A stretch of 64,000 nucleotides of DNA from CBDDDW01 sp965226805 (GTDB taxonomy: Bacteria > Chloroflexota > Dehalococcoidia > Lucifugimonadales > JAGWBF01): contig CBDDDW010000021.1 in assembly GCA_965226805.1 (NCBI GenBank), forward strand, positions 1 through 64,000. The letters run 5' to 3'. Each line of letters begins with the position of its first letter. The first letter of the stretch is position 1. The notes under the pieces are model-generated. The model was not told the origin of the DNA, did no database searches, and worked only from the letters and a program-made list of their open reading frames with translations. A program made the translations under genes and the position numbers. Of the stretch, positions 7,107 through 15,798 are shown piece after piece.

Positions 7107-8978
7107 CTATAGTATGCGCTTTAGTCGCTCGTTCAGCCGTAATATGTCCTGTTCCTGTTCTTCAACCTGTTCCGCGCTAGCCTGAGACAGCCTGAGCCCT
7201 TCTTCTCTTTTCAAATCTCGGAGGTGCCGTTCCTCTAGCCGGCGTACGGAGTCCCGAAGGGCCGTCTCGCGCTGTTTCCGGTCTGACGGGGGCAGTTCCT
7301 TGGCGAGAAGTCGCTCCAGATGTTCCTGTAGGTCTGGGTCCAGTGTTTCCCTCAGTATATCTAGTGTCGAACATTTCAGCCATTTTGTAAATACTTCTCG
7401 GTTCTCTACTCTATTGAAAAACTCGAGACGGAGGCCCGTGACGGGGTCAGGCCCGCTGTTAGAGAGGTCTGGGTTCTGAAGGATCAACGCTAGGTAATAT
7501 TCCTCCAGAGGGTCGTGGTCCAGCCTGTCAAAGGGAGTTATGGTCGCCTCTTGACCATCACTGCCACGCCGACTGGGAGGCCTATGGTCGCCACGGCCGG
7601 AGTCTCTGGACCTGGGCCTAATATTACTGCCGCGCTGTCTACTTCGGCCCAGGCTGGCCTGGAGGGTCGCTTCGCTGACCCCCAAATAGCCCGCCAGCCG
7701 TTGGAAGTAGTGGTCCTGCTGGAAAGGATCGGGGCTGGCCGCTATCAAAGGGAAGAGCAGCTCCGCTAGCCGTCCCTTCCCCTGGGGCGAGCTGAGGTCT
7801 AGCCGTGAGGAGAGGGCGCCGAACAAGAAATCCAGCATTGGCAGGGAATCTTCCACTAGCTTGGCCCATGCCTGCGGATTTTCTGTGATTACGTCGGCAG
7901 GGTCCTTCCCGACGGGTAGGGGAACAACTTTCAAAGAGGGCACTTCTGGACGCTCGTAGAGAGTAGCGCCCCGAGAGTGGCCGACTGGCTTTGCCTGAAA
8001 TACATTCCAGGAGCTCTCAAGGCTTCTCAAGGTGGCCTCCTGGCCTGCCATGTCTGGGTCTAGAGCCAGAATGGCCGCGCCGGGCGAAGAGGATCCTGAC
8101 CCTCGGATCAATGCCTTGACTTGGGAGACCTGCCGTGGCGTCAGCGCGGTGCCCATGGAAGCGACGACGTTAGAGAAGCCATGCTGATGGGCGATCATGG
8201 CGTCCATGTAACCCTCTACGATGACTATGCTCCCTATTTCGCGGACGGCTTCCTTTGCGAAGTTCAGCGCGTAGAGGATGTCGCTCTTGTCAAACACGGG
8301 GCTTCTGGGTGTGTTCAGATATTTGGGGGGAGAGTCGTCCAAGGTCCTGCCTCCGAATCCCACGAGCATGCCTCTAGGGTCCCTTATGGGAAACATGAGA
8401 CGTCGCCGGAACATGTCCCGGTAGCCATCGGCCTGGCCCCCAGTCACGGCGCCGGCCAATGCCATTTGCGCTTGAGTGTATCCTTTCGCTGCCAGATGCT
8501 CCCTGAGAGACTTACCATCCGCAGGGCTCAGGCCGATCTGGAACTTTTTGATGGTCTCGTGGGTGACATTCCTTCCCGCTAAGTAGTCTCTGGCGCGTGA
8601 TCCATCTTTGTCAGACTCCAGCAGCCGGCAAAAGTACTCCCTGGCCGCCTCGTTTATCTGGTGTAGGACATCTCCTTCGCCTCTGCGGCTCCTTTTTTCG
8701 GCAAGCTTCACTCCGGCCTGTTGGGCCAGTAGCTTCAGGGCGTCGGAGAAGTCCAGGTTCTCTATGCGCATCACAAATGCGAAGACGTCACCGCCTGTGG
8801 CGCATGCCCCGAAACAGCGCCAACTCTGGCGCTCGGGAAACACATGGAACGAAGGGGTCTTCTCTGTGTGAAAGGGGCACAGGGCCTTGTAGCTCCTGCC
8901 AGACTTTTGGAGTTGGGCGTGCAGAGATACTACGTCCAGTATATCCAGGCGGCTTTTTATCTCGTCTACTGCAGACAT
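7107..8978 (-). CDS. dnaG: DNA primase DnaG
   Basis: Synthesises RNA primers at the replication fork. Residues 1-100 carry the CHC2 zinc-binding domain (CPFHTEKTPSFHV and WRCFGACATGGDVFAFVM); the middle has the catalytic core with the Toprim motif IVIVEGYMDAMIA near 255 and the acidic ALDPDMAGQEA; the C-terminal third is the helicase-interaction region. Within the first, the usual CFGCG is CFGAC, a one-residue shift of the last Cys. Its 623 residues are a normal length. An IS1380-type element ends about 50 bp upstream, so the native promoter may have been displaced; rpoD follows and probably shares the transcript. Confidence 0.95.
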   Translation of the reverse strand: MSAVDEIKSRLDILDVVSLHAQLQKSGRSYKALCPFHTEKTPSFHVFPERQSWRCFGACATGGDVFAFVMRIENLDFSDALKLLAQQAGVKLAEKRSRRGEGDVLHQINEAAREYFCRLLESDKDGSRARDYLAGRNVTHETIKKFQIGLSPADGKSLREHLAAKGYTQAQMALAGAVTGGQADGYRDMFRRRLMFPIRDPRGMLVGFGGRTLDDSPPKYLNTPRSPVFDKSDILYALNFAKEAVREIGSIVIVEGYMDAMIAHQHGFSNVVASMGTALTPRQVSQVKALIRGSGSSSPGAAILALDPDMAGQEATLRSLESSWNVFQAKPVGHSRGATLYERPEVPSLKVVPLPVGKDPADVITENPQAWAKLVEDSLPMLDFLFGALSSRLDLSSPQGKGRLAELLFPLIAASPDPFQQDHYFQRLAGYLGVSEATLQASLGRSRQRGSNIRPRSRDSGRGDHRPPSRRGSDGQEATITPFDRLDHDPLEEYYLALILQNPDLSNSGPDPVTGLRLEFFNRVENREVFTKWLKCSTLDILRETLDPDLQEHLERLLAKELPPSDRKQRETALRDSVRRLEERHLRDLKREEGLRLSQASAEQVEEQEQDILRLNERLKRIL

Positions 8979-9027
8979 GTGCGATGGATGGCAGGGGACA
9001 GGAGGTGGGACACTATGTTTATTTTAA

Positions 9028-10770
9028 CCGATATTTCCCAGATGGAATCCAGTGCTTTCATAAACACACCATCCTGAGACAGTCCAGACTATAAGATCGC
9101 CTGCTGAAGTTGTCAACTGCCACCAACCGCGCTAATATCACTTCATCTAGAGAAACAGGGTCTCCAAACCACTGGGAAAGGCTCTAAACGGATTATTCAG
9201 ACCGAACCTCACGCTGCAAGTCGCGCACCTTGCTCAGGGCAGCCTCGATATGATCACGATTCCCTAACAGACACATGCTCCTATCCAGAATTGAAACGAA
9301 GTCTCCCTATCCGCTCCAGCATTTCATCGAACATCTCCCTGGTCACCATCACCTCGGCAAGCTGGAACACAAGCCTCCTCGCATGACGCACCAGTCGCCC
9401 GCCTATCTTGATGAGTCTCGTCTGAATACTTGTCAGGGACCAGCTCTTTATCGCTTCTGGCAGAGCCAGCCTTCTGAAGAAGTTGCCCAGATTGTATGCC
9501 AGGATGAATAGCCACAGCCTCACCTGATTAGCCACGAACTTATGGCACGAGAGCCGAGTCCAATTGAGGGCGTATTTCCCCTCTTTAATCCACTGCTCTG
9601 CTGTGCCTCTGCCATTGTAGAAGCTGACTAGTCCCTTCGTTGGATAGCTCAGGTTGGTTACGATGAAGCCTACTCTTGGGAACAGTTCTCCCTGATGCCA
9701 CTCCACCTTGGCCACTACTCTTCGAGGAACATTCCAACTCTGGGCCTGATAAACGAAGTCGTGATACGAGACGATGGGCTTTTGAGAGGGCCACTCGGTA
9801 GGCCGTACCAACAGGTGAGCTATTTCCTTCTGAAGCACTTCGTTCGCCGGAAGCCTTATGGCGTAGCCGATATGCCTTGTCTCCAGGTACTCGTAAATCT
9901 CAGGCTTGGCAAAAGCAGCGTCTGCTCGAAACAGCAGCCTCACCGCCAGCTTCAGGTAGCGCTCGACGATGGGATTGATGAACTCCTTCCAGCCATCGGC
10001 GCTGTGGACGTTGCCTGGTCTGAGAACCGCCCCTTCGCAATCTCCAAACTGGTTGAAGCAGAACAAGGGGTGATAGCACATGCATCCAAAGTGGCCGTTG
10101 TAGGCTGCTTCCTCCTGCTCGCCATGCACCGGACTCTCCGAACTGTCGATGTCCAGGATGATACGCCTGTGTACGGTCTTGGCTAATGCACGTTTTATCC
10201 ATTCGACATTCAGCCGCTCAATGCCCTTGAGGTTTTCCTTTTGTGTCAGCAACTCCGTCTCGAACCTACCCATCTCGCTGGTGCTGGCCGCGTTCCTGTC
10301 AGGGCCTTTCCAGCCTACCACTACTCTCAGGGCTGGGTCTTGGGAAAGGCGGTCGGCATCATTGGTGTCGTCGTATCCAGCGAGGCGGCTGTAGACTGAC
10401 TGTCTCAGCAGTGGGATTAGCTGATGCAGGATGTTTTTGCCCGTTCGACTCTCTTTGAGGAATTCGTCGGCAGAGTCGGTCAGGCTTAGGGCGTCATCAA
10501 GCTCTCTGCACGCCAGCAGTCCTGCGTCTGAGGTGATGGTAGCACCGCGAAACTCCACGCGAACTTTGGAGTCAAAGTCGAGCTTGAGAGGGGTCTTTTC
10601 GTCGTCACCCATAAGGTGCCTCCAACACGATTACGTAATCAGAAGCCAGAACCTATATTCATGGGTGTATTATAATGTATAGACTCCCATTATATCCGTT
10701 TAATAATCAGAATATTCATAGTAATCACAGGAACGCCAATCACCACTTGGGTCTATCTGGGAAATCCAGG
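9028..10770 (-). mobile_element. IS1380-family insertion sequence
   Basis: A transposase gene is bracketed by an inverted repeat: ATTTCCCAGAT at 9033-9043 and ATCTGGGAAAT at 10755-10765. The match continues inward imperfectly (GA..C.AGTG) and outward to CC/GG at 9028 and 10770. The implied length of about 1.74 kb is typical of this family. No clean target duplication could be read, so the exact ends are uncertain by a few bases. It lies between dnaG and the MFS gene. Confidence 0.7.
9281..10612 (-). CDS. IS1380-family DDE transposase
   Basis: A 443-residue cut-and-paste transposase, full length and apparently intact. Features seen: N-terminal FRGATITSDAGLLACRELDD typical of the family, DDE catalytic core beginning RRIILDIDSSESPVHGEQ, the second Asp in FRADAAFAKPEIYEYLE, and the C-terminal DDE_1-like region GRGTAEQWIKEGKYAL (acidic Glu) followed by FILAYNLGNFFRRL. 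GGAGG lies 6 nt before ATG 10612. It is encoded on the same strand as dnaG, reading toward it. Confidence 0.9.
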   Translation of the reverse strand: MGDDEKTPLKLDFDSKVRVEFRGATITSDAGLLACRELDDALSLTDSADEFLKESRTGKNILHQLIPLLRQSVYSRLAGYDDTNDADRLSQDPALRVVVGWKGPDRNAASTSEMGRFETELLTQKENLKGIERLNVEWIKRALAKTVHRRIILDIDSSESPVHGEQEEAAYNGHFGCMCYHPLFCFNQFGDCEGAVLRPGNVHSADGWKEFINPIVERYLKLAVRLLFRADAAFAKPEIYEYLETRHIGYAIRLPANEVLQKEIAHLLVRPTEWPSQKPIVSYHDFVYQAQSWNVPRRVVAKVEWHQGELFPRVGFIVTNLSYPTKGLVSFYNGRGTAEQWIKEGKYALNWTRLSCHKFVANQVRLWLFILAYNLGNFFRRLALPEAIKSWSLTSIQTRLIKIGGRLVRHARRLVFQLAEVMVTREMFDEMLERIGRLRFNSG

Positions 10771-10794
10771 TTTATCACTCCAGGCCGACCGATA

Positions 10795-12077
10795 CTAAGC
10801 CGCGGACGAATAGCTGAGGGCCCGGACCCGAGGGCTGAATAGCGCTACCCCCAAGGTGAGGGCGACGACCAAGCCCCCACCGATGGCGACGGCCAGGGGG
10901 GCGCTCCCGTAGTGGGCCACGAAGCTGGCCTGGAGGCCTCCCAAGGTAACCATGCTCCAGGAAATTCCGTAGAATCCCATTACTCTTCCGCGGAATTGGT
11001 CCGGCACCAGAGAGTGCAGTGTGGTCATCACAGATACCAGGTATACCGATGCGAACAGGTCCGCGAAGAATAGTACCCCTATGGAGAGCCAATACAGCTT
11101 TAAACTGGACGTGAAGCCGAAGAGCACGAGTAACACCCCAAAGAGCGCTGCGGCTACAAGGAGCAGCCACCCCTGTAGATTAGTTCGCCGAGATTGGACG
11201 ATATAATGATTCCTGTCAAAGCTCCGACGGCCGCACCGCCCATCAGAAGTCCGATCCTGGCCGCGCCTACCTCGAAAACCTCGTCCGCGAATACCGGCAT
11301 AAGCAACACATACGACATGCCGAACATCCCGCTGAAGAAGGTCATCCCGATAAGAATGGCAAAGATAGGGCTGTTCTTGATGAACATGAATCCGGTCAGC
11401 ATCTCACTTAGGAGACTCCCAGGCGCCCGCTCAGTAGGAGCGAACTTCAGTGACCGAGCGATGAGTGCGAAGACAAGAAAGCCCACAGCGCTGACGAATA
11501 TAGCCGGCGAGAGGCCTGTTTGGCCGATAATTATCCCGGCCGCTAGCGGAGCGAAGATGCGGGTCCCGGTCCACACCGAAGAGTTCAGGGCAATGGCACT
11601 GGACAGAGCCTCACGGCCTATTAGGCGCGGGAAAATGCTTTGGCGTGTGGGGCCGTCAAAGGCCTGCACAGACCCGATGAGGAAGGCGGCCGCCAGCACG
11701 TGCCACTCGTGTACCAGATCAAACGCGCTGAGCAGCCCCAGGCCAACCACTATCACGCCCGTGCTGGACTGGGTGAGCCATAGCAGCCGCTTGGGATTGA
11801 GCTTGTCGGCGAAGACGCCCCCGAAGAGATTCAGTACGATGGCCGGAACCGCTATGGCGGTACCCATATAGCCCAGATACCGCGTATCTGCGGTGAGCTC
11901 AATACGGATCAGCCATCCCAGGGCAAAGAGGACCAGCATCTGGTAGCCGGTGACGGAGAGCAGCAGTCCGAACCAGTAGTTTCGGAACTCCTGGTATCTC
12001 AGGGCTCTGGGGACGCGCAGCACCTCCAGCAAGGGCGCGGTTGCCCCAACGAGTCGGGGCAGAGGACTCTTCAGCAT
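10795..12077 (-). pseudogene. MFS transporter, frameshifted
   Basis: A major facilitator superfamily exporter (EntS/MFS_3-like) of about 428 residues and roughly 12 membrane helices. The first part (ATG 12077 to about 11154) carries an early cytoplasmic-loop motif GGVFADKLNPKRLL and helices 1-8; the remainder continues in another frame with VPDQFRGRVMGFYG and the last helices, stopping at 10795. The break is at the C4/G4 run at 11170-11173, where adding one base restores WLLLVAAALFGV. So it is one gene with a single-base deletion, real or technical. It overlaps nearly with the small gene upstream (stop 12081) and is likely co-transcribed. Substrate unknown. Confidence 0.85.
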
Positions 12078-12080
12078 TCC

Positions 12081-12299
12081 TTAGTCTTTTTGGGGGATTG
12101 TTCCCCAAGTCAGTTCGTCGGCGTCGGGCAGCAGGTTTTTCTCTCTGGCCATGACTCGGATGTTCAGGATCGTAGCGTTGACTTCTTGCGTCAGGTATAC
12201 CCAGTCCGGCTCCTCCGGTATCCAGTAGGGAGAGTTAATGCGTACCACCTTCTTTTCACGCGTGTTCACATAGATGCCGAACCTGGAACTCTGCTGCAT
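12081..12299 (-). CDS. Small conserved-looking hypothetical protein
   Basis: A 72-residue soluble protein starting at ATG 12299 with a strong AAAGGAGGAG ribosome-binding site. It contains INSPYWIPEEPDWVYLTQEVN and a Lys-rich stretch, with no membrane segment, metal motif or known domain. Its stop lies 3 nt before the MFS start (TAAGGAATG), pointing to coupled translation. I cannot assign a function; an accessory role for the exporter is a guess from position only. Confidence 0.65.
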   Translation of the reverse strand: MQQSSRFGIYVNTREKKVVRINSPYWIPEEPDWVYLTQEVNATILNIRVMAREKNLLPDADELTWGTIPQKD

Positions 12300-12337
12300 A
12301 TCTCCTCCTTTGCGGGTTTTGTAGGTCGGTCGTAAGT

Positions 12338-12994
12338 TCAGAGCCTGCTCACAGCCTCCTCAGTAGCATAATGGCCCCGATACTTTTGGGGCAGCAGGTC
12401 GGCGACCCGTAGCATAATCATGTCTGTCAAACTTTGCAGCACGGGTTTGGTCAATTTGCCTTCCACCACCGGCAAGGTAAAAGGGTCCCCTATGGTCACG
12501 GTGATGCGGCATAGAGGGAAGGGTATCCGCAAGTACCCGCGGATGTGCTCGGTCCCCGTGATCGCTACAGGCAAGATGGGAGCCTGACTCTTGGCCGCCA
12601 CGTACGCAACTCCATGTTTCCCTATCTTCATTCCTTGGCCTCGACTGCGAGACCCTTCTGGGAAGAGCACTAGCGCCTGGTCCATGCTCAGCAATTCCAG
12701 GTTCCTCCGAAGCGCTCCCAGGTTCATACCGGATGGGTTCAATGGGTGCACTCCGACTGCCCTCATGAAGCTCGCGGAAACGGGGTTGGAGAAGAGGCTT
12801 TCCTTGCCCAGGAAGTGCAGGCGTCTGGGCAAGCTTGATGCGAGCACCGGCGGGTCCGCGTAGCTCAGGTGGTTGGACACTACGATCAGAGGGCCTTTCG
12901 GGGGAACGGCCTCCTTCCCGTGGACCTCCCATCGCCCGAAAGTGGTGAAGCAAAGCTTCCCCAAAAGCATCCCTGTGATGTAAGCTAAACCCAC
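12338..12994 (-). CDS. plsC: 1-acyl-sn-glycerol-3-phosphate acyltransferase
   Basis: Membrane-associated acyltransferase that converts lysophosphatidate to phosphatidate in phospholipid synthesis. The catalytic HX4D motif is NHLSYAD (H42, D47); the acyl-acceptor motif is FPEGSRSRG near 113; a third block is APILPVAITGTEH. At 218 residues it is a typical length. The start is GTG 12994, 5 nt after the cmk stop, so translation is probably coupled. The cmk-plsC order is common in several bacterial phyla. Confidence 0.9.
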   Translation of the reverse strand: MGLAYITGMLLGKLCFTTFGRWEVHGKEAVPPKGPLIVVSNHLSYADPPVLASSLPRRLHFLGKESLFSNPVSASFMRAVGVHPLNPSGMNLGALRRNLELLSMDQALVLFPEGSRSRGQGMKIGKHGVAYVAAKSQAPILPVAITGTEHIRGYLRIPFPLCRITVTIGDPFTLPVVEGKLTKPVLQSLTDMIMLRVADLLPQKYRGHYATEEAVSRL

Positions 12995-12999
12995 CGACG

Positions 13000-13680
13000 C
13001 TAGCCTATGAGATCCTGGACTTTCTCCATCACCTGCTCCATACCCATGCTATCAGTGTCCAGCAAGAGCGCGTCGTCGGCGGGGCGCAGGGGAGAATGCT
13101 CTCTTTGGGTGTCCAGCTCATCCCTTGCGCGCAGGTCCTCGAGAACCCGCTCGTATTCCATTCCTTGACCCCGCTCCTTCAGCTCCAGGTGCCGGCGCCT
13201 CGCCCTCTCCTCGACTGTCGCCAGAAGGAAGAGCTTGAGTTCCGCGAGGGGCAATACCACCGTGCCGATGTCTCTCCCCACGACGACAATACGACCTCCT
13301 TCGGCGATCTTTCGCTGCTGGTCTACCAGGGCAGTGCGGACATGCGCAGACGCAGACACCAGCGAGACAGTACGGTCTACCCGGGGATGCCGCAACTCCT
13401 CCGCCACCTCCCGGCCGCTGATGATCACGGCCCCGCTCTGAGATGGGAGACTGATATCAGCTTCGCGTGCCAGCCGGCCCAGCGCCCCCCCATCGTCCAG
13501 GTCGACACCCTGTTCCAGGGCCATCCAGGTCACTGCCCGGTACATGATTCCGGTGTCCAGAAAGCGGTAGTCCAACTTTCTTGAGATCAGTCTGCCGACC
13601 GTTGTCTTGCCCGACGCCACAGGACCATCGATTGCGATTGTGTCTGGCCTTGCCAATATGGTGCCTTGAGGATGTATCAT
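13000..13680 (-). CDS. cmk: Cytidylate kinase
   Basis: Phosphorylates CMP and dCMP for nucleotide supply. The P-loop is AIDGPVASGKTT (residues 16-27), followed by LDTGIMYRAVTWMAL for substrate binding, GRDIGTVVLPLAELKLFLLAT, and the NMP-binding/lid region ERARRRHLELKERG. The 226 residues match the family. The start is ATG 13680. It is transcribed with plsC and diverges from the PAP2 gene across an 82-bp spacer. Confidence 0.95.
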   Translation of the reverse strand: MIHPQGTILARPDTIAIDGPVASGKTTVGRLISRKLDYRFLDTGIMYRAVTWMALEQGVDLDDGGALGRLAREADISLPSQSGAVIISGREVAEELRHPRVDRTVSLVSASAHVRTALVDQQRKIAEGGRIVVVGRDIGTVVLPLAELKLFLLATVEERARRRHLELKERGQGMEYERVLEDLRARDELDTQREHSPLRPADDALLLDTDSMGMEQVMEKVQDLIG

Positions 13681-13713
13681 GGATACTGGCTACCATGTGA
13701 AGCGCCAGTCCGC

Positions 13714-13742
13714 TTGATTTAGCCAAGAGAAGTATATATTAC
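13714..13742 (+). promoter_or_regulatory. Promoter of the PAP2 gene
   Basis: TTGATT (13714-13719), 17 nt, TATTAC (13737-13742); a TATATT at 13735 gives an alternative with shorter spacing. Transcription would start close to 13750, leaving a very short leader before ATG 13763, which lacks an obvious ribosome-binding site. Confidence 0.4.
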
Positions 13743-13762
13743 GAGGGCCGGGCTGTACATAT

Positions 13763-14401
13763 ATGGCACTCTTTTCGAACTTGCGTGCTCGGCGGGTGGG
13801 CCTGCTCCTGTGCTTGTTCGCCATAGGCACCATATGTTATCTGGCAGCCATATTCGACACCTTCCCTGGTGACACGGATGCCATCAAGGCTTTCCAGGGA
13901 GTGCGAAGTAACGGCCTGGATGCGGCAGCCAGGATATCCACGTTCATTGGTAATACCCTAGTCGTCGTGATCTCGGTCCCCCTACTTGCTCTGGCTATGT
14001 GGTTCGCGCGCAAGAGGGCCGATGCGATCGCCATTTTTGTATCGCTGATCCCCGATGCCTTGAACCAGGGCTTAAAGGCTTTGGTAGACAGGCCCAGGCC
14101 GGACTTTACGATCCTGATTTCCTCCCTGGAGAGTCCCAGTTTCCCCAGCGGGCACTCCCTACATGCCTTCCTTCTGTTGGGGCTACTGATTTTTATTGTC
14201 GGCGACCTGGTGAAGCCGGCGAGACTTAGGTTAGGCGTCCAGGGACTTCTTGCGTTCCTGATTTTGGCCGTCGGCGCTTCGCGGGTATATCTCGGGGTGC
14301 ATTGGCCCAGCGACGTTTTGGGAGGCTATCTCGTTGGCGGGTTCTCCCTAGCGGCCATCATGTGGGTGCGCAAAGTGCTGATTTCTCGTGGACTCCAGTA
14401 A
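13763..14401 (+). CDS. PAP2-family membrane phosphatase
   Basis: An integral membrane lipid phosphatase of 212 residues with about six helices. The three acid-phosphatase motifs are clear: KALVDRPRP (about 109-117), SPSFPSGHS (about 128-136, catalytic His) and SRVYLGVHWPSD (about 175-186, nucleophile His). Family members dephosphorylate undecaprenyl diphosphate or phosphatidate derivatives; the exact lipid cannot be told. It is a single-gene unit followed by a repeat that could act as a terminator. Confidence 0.88.
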   Translation: MALFSNLRARRVGLLLCLFAIGTICYLAAIFDTFPGDTDAIKAFQGVRSNGLDAAARISTFIGNTLVVVISVPLLALAMWFARKRADAIAIFVSLIPDALNQGLKALVDRPRPDFTILISSLESPSFPSGHSLHAFLLLGLLIFIVGDLVKPARLRLGVQGLLAFLILAVGASRVYLGVHWPSDVLGGYLVGGFSLAAIMWVRKVLISRGLQ

Positions 14402-14476
14402 TTTTTCGAATCGCATTCACGTGCTAGTCGTGTGTCTGCCAAATGGGTTTACAATACGTCAGCGCTCGACGTGGCC

Positions 14477-14532
14477 CCCCGGTCTGCCTCCTCTCCCTAT
14501 GGGAGAGGATTGAGGTGAGGGTGAGACCGGGG
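14477..14532. repeat. Nested inverted repeat
   Basis: Outer arms CCCCGGTCT (14477-14485) and AGACCGGGG (14524-14532) enclose an inner hairpin CCTCTCCC-tat-GGGAGAGG. Similar CTCTCACCTCAGCCCT...CAAAGGGCAGAGG sequence occurs at 40459-40492, so this is a dispersed element. It lies 75 bp after the PAP2 stop and may terminate it. Confidence 0.6.
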
Positions 14533-14579
14533 TTCGCGGGGAGGACCTCCTCATATCAGCATTGTAATGCTATATACGA

Positions 14580-14603
14580 GACTAGACTAGACTAGACTAG
14601 ACT
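14580..14603. repeat. Short tandem repeat of ACTAG
   Basis: Nearly five perfect copies of the 5-bp unit ACTAG lie about 45 bp before the CvpA start. Such tracts can change length by slippage; here this would alter the 5' leader or promoter spacing of the downstream gene. Confidence 0.85.
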
Positions 14604-14646
14604 GGGCAGAGCCGAGGCAAGACAAGCTTAGAGGGAGTCCGAATAG

Positions 14647-15135
14647 ATGAACTGGCTGGATGCCGTGATACTGGTGGTTTCCGCTATCATCGCCGTCACT
14701 GGGTTGCGTATGGGAGGTGTGGGGTTCGCCGCTATCGGACTAGGGGTTCTGGTCGGCATCGCGATGGCGAGCCGCCTGCAGGCTAAACTCGAACCCGTCT
14801 TCTCAGGCTTCATAGACAGCGAAAACGGCTCGGAAATCGCGGCGTTCATCGCTATCCTCGTGATAATAATCTTTGTCTCAGTGGTGGCGGGAGCGGTATT
14901 GAGGCGCATCCTGAAGGTGGTCATGCTGGGTTGGTTAGACCAGTTGGCGGGCCTAGGCGCCGGTCTGATAGTTGCCTTCTCCCTGGGTTCGGCGTTCCTG
15001 TCCAACATACAGAGCTTTCCTATTCTGGATCTGCAGGACACTATCGATGGATCTGTCCTCGGGTCCTTCCTGGCCGATAACTTCGACACGGTGTTAAGGG
15101 GACTCAAGTTTATCCCCAGCGATTTGGGCACCTGA
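14647..15135 (+). CDS. CvpA-family membrane protein
   Basis: A 162-residue inner-membrane protein with four hydrophobic helices and the family's N-terminal NWLDAVILVVSAIIAVTGLRMG, then LRRILKVVMLGWLDQLAGLGAG. CvpA proteins are linked to colicin V export and envelope stress, but their activity is not settled. The start is ATG 14647 with GGGAG about 10 nt upstream. A pentanucleotide tract lies in its leader. Confidence 0.85.
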   Translation: MNWLDAVILVVSAIIAVTGLRMGGVGFAAIGLGVLVGIAMASRLQAKLEPVFSGFIDSENGSEIAAFIAILVIIIFVSVVAGAVLRRILKVVMLGWLDQLAGLGAGLIVAFSLGSAFLSNIQSFPILDLQDTIDGSVLGSFLADNFDTVLRGLKFIPSDLGT

Positions 15136-15175
15136 CCCTGGGACCAAGGCTCGACTATATTACGCTACGTACTGG

Positions 15176-15202
15176 TTAAAACTCCAGTAGACGTATTATA
15201 AT
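15176..15202 (+). promoter_or_regulatory. Promoter giving a possibly leaderless HNH mRNA
   Basis: TATAAT at 15197-15202 is a perfect -10, only 7 nt before the ATG at 15210; a weak -35 (TTAAAA, 15176-15181) precedes it by 15 nt. Transcription would start at or within a base or two of the start codon, implying leaderless translation. No ribosome-binding site is present. Confidence 0.5.
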
Positions 15203-15209
15203 TGGGCAT

Positions 15210-15749
15210 ATGCTGAATTCGTCGGTACTGGTACTGAATCTGAACTATGTGCCCATCAACGTTTGCAACGCCAGGCGGGCCATCGTGCTGCTGGGCAAGG
15301 GTAAGGCGGAGCCACTGGAGAACGGGCGTGGCGAGATCCATACTCGGACCCTTACCATAACTATTCCATCGGTGATCCGCCTCGCGTACCTGGTCAAGCG
15401 CCCCTTCGTCCAGAGGAAGCTTTCCAAAAAGGAGATTTTCCTGCGGGACCGCTACGTCTGCCAGTACTGTGGTGTTTCGACACGTGACTTGACGTTGGAC
15501 CACGTAATCCCCCGCCGACAAGAAGGGGTGCATACCTGGGAGAACGTTGTCAGCGCCTGCATACCCTGCAACCGGCGGAAGGCCGGCCATACTCCTGGAG
15601 AAGCTGGGATGAAGCTGCTGAGGAACCCTAAGGCGCCCTATCCCAGCCCCTATTACACCCTGCACAACAGGACGATCTTGGAGGAGTGGCGCAAATTCAT
15701 TCCGTGGGCGGAGTTCGGCCCCGTCGGTTCGGGCGCTGCCGGTTCCTAG
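15210..15749 (+). CDS. HNH endonuclease
   Basis: A 179-residue stand-alone HNH nuclease of the McrA/HNH_5 type. The zinc and catalytic site is complete: RYVCQYCG, then LTLDHVIPRRQEG (the DH pair), ENVVSACIPCNRRKAG (N and second CxxC). The N-terminal part (LNLNYVPINVCNARRAIVLL) is the conserved extension of chromosomal HNH proteins found in many free-living bacteria, not of homing endonucleases. Its cellular role is unknown. It is monocistronic, convergent with holB. Confidence 0.9.
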   Translation: MLNSSVLVLNLNYVPINVCNARRAIVLLGKGKAEPLENGRGEIHTRTLTITIPSVIRLAYLVKRPFVQRKLSKKEIFLRDRYVCQYCGVSTRDLTLDHVIPRRQEGVHTWENVVSACIPCNRRKAGHTPGEAGMKLLRNPKAPYPSPYYTLHNRTILEEWRKFIPWAEFGPVGSGAAGS

Positions 15750-15798
15750 CGCCGAGGTCTTTCCCTGGGCCAGCCATGATCTGCCGGATTGCCTGGTG

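Noticed and set aside
11194..11871. Plus-strand frame of 225 codons opposite the MFS transporter
   Set aside because: Antisense shadow; the minus-strand frame encodes clear membrane helices and MFS motifs.
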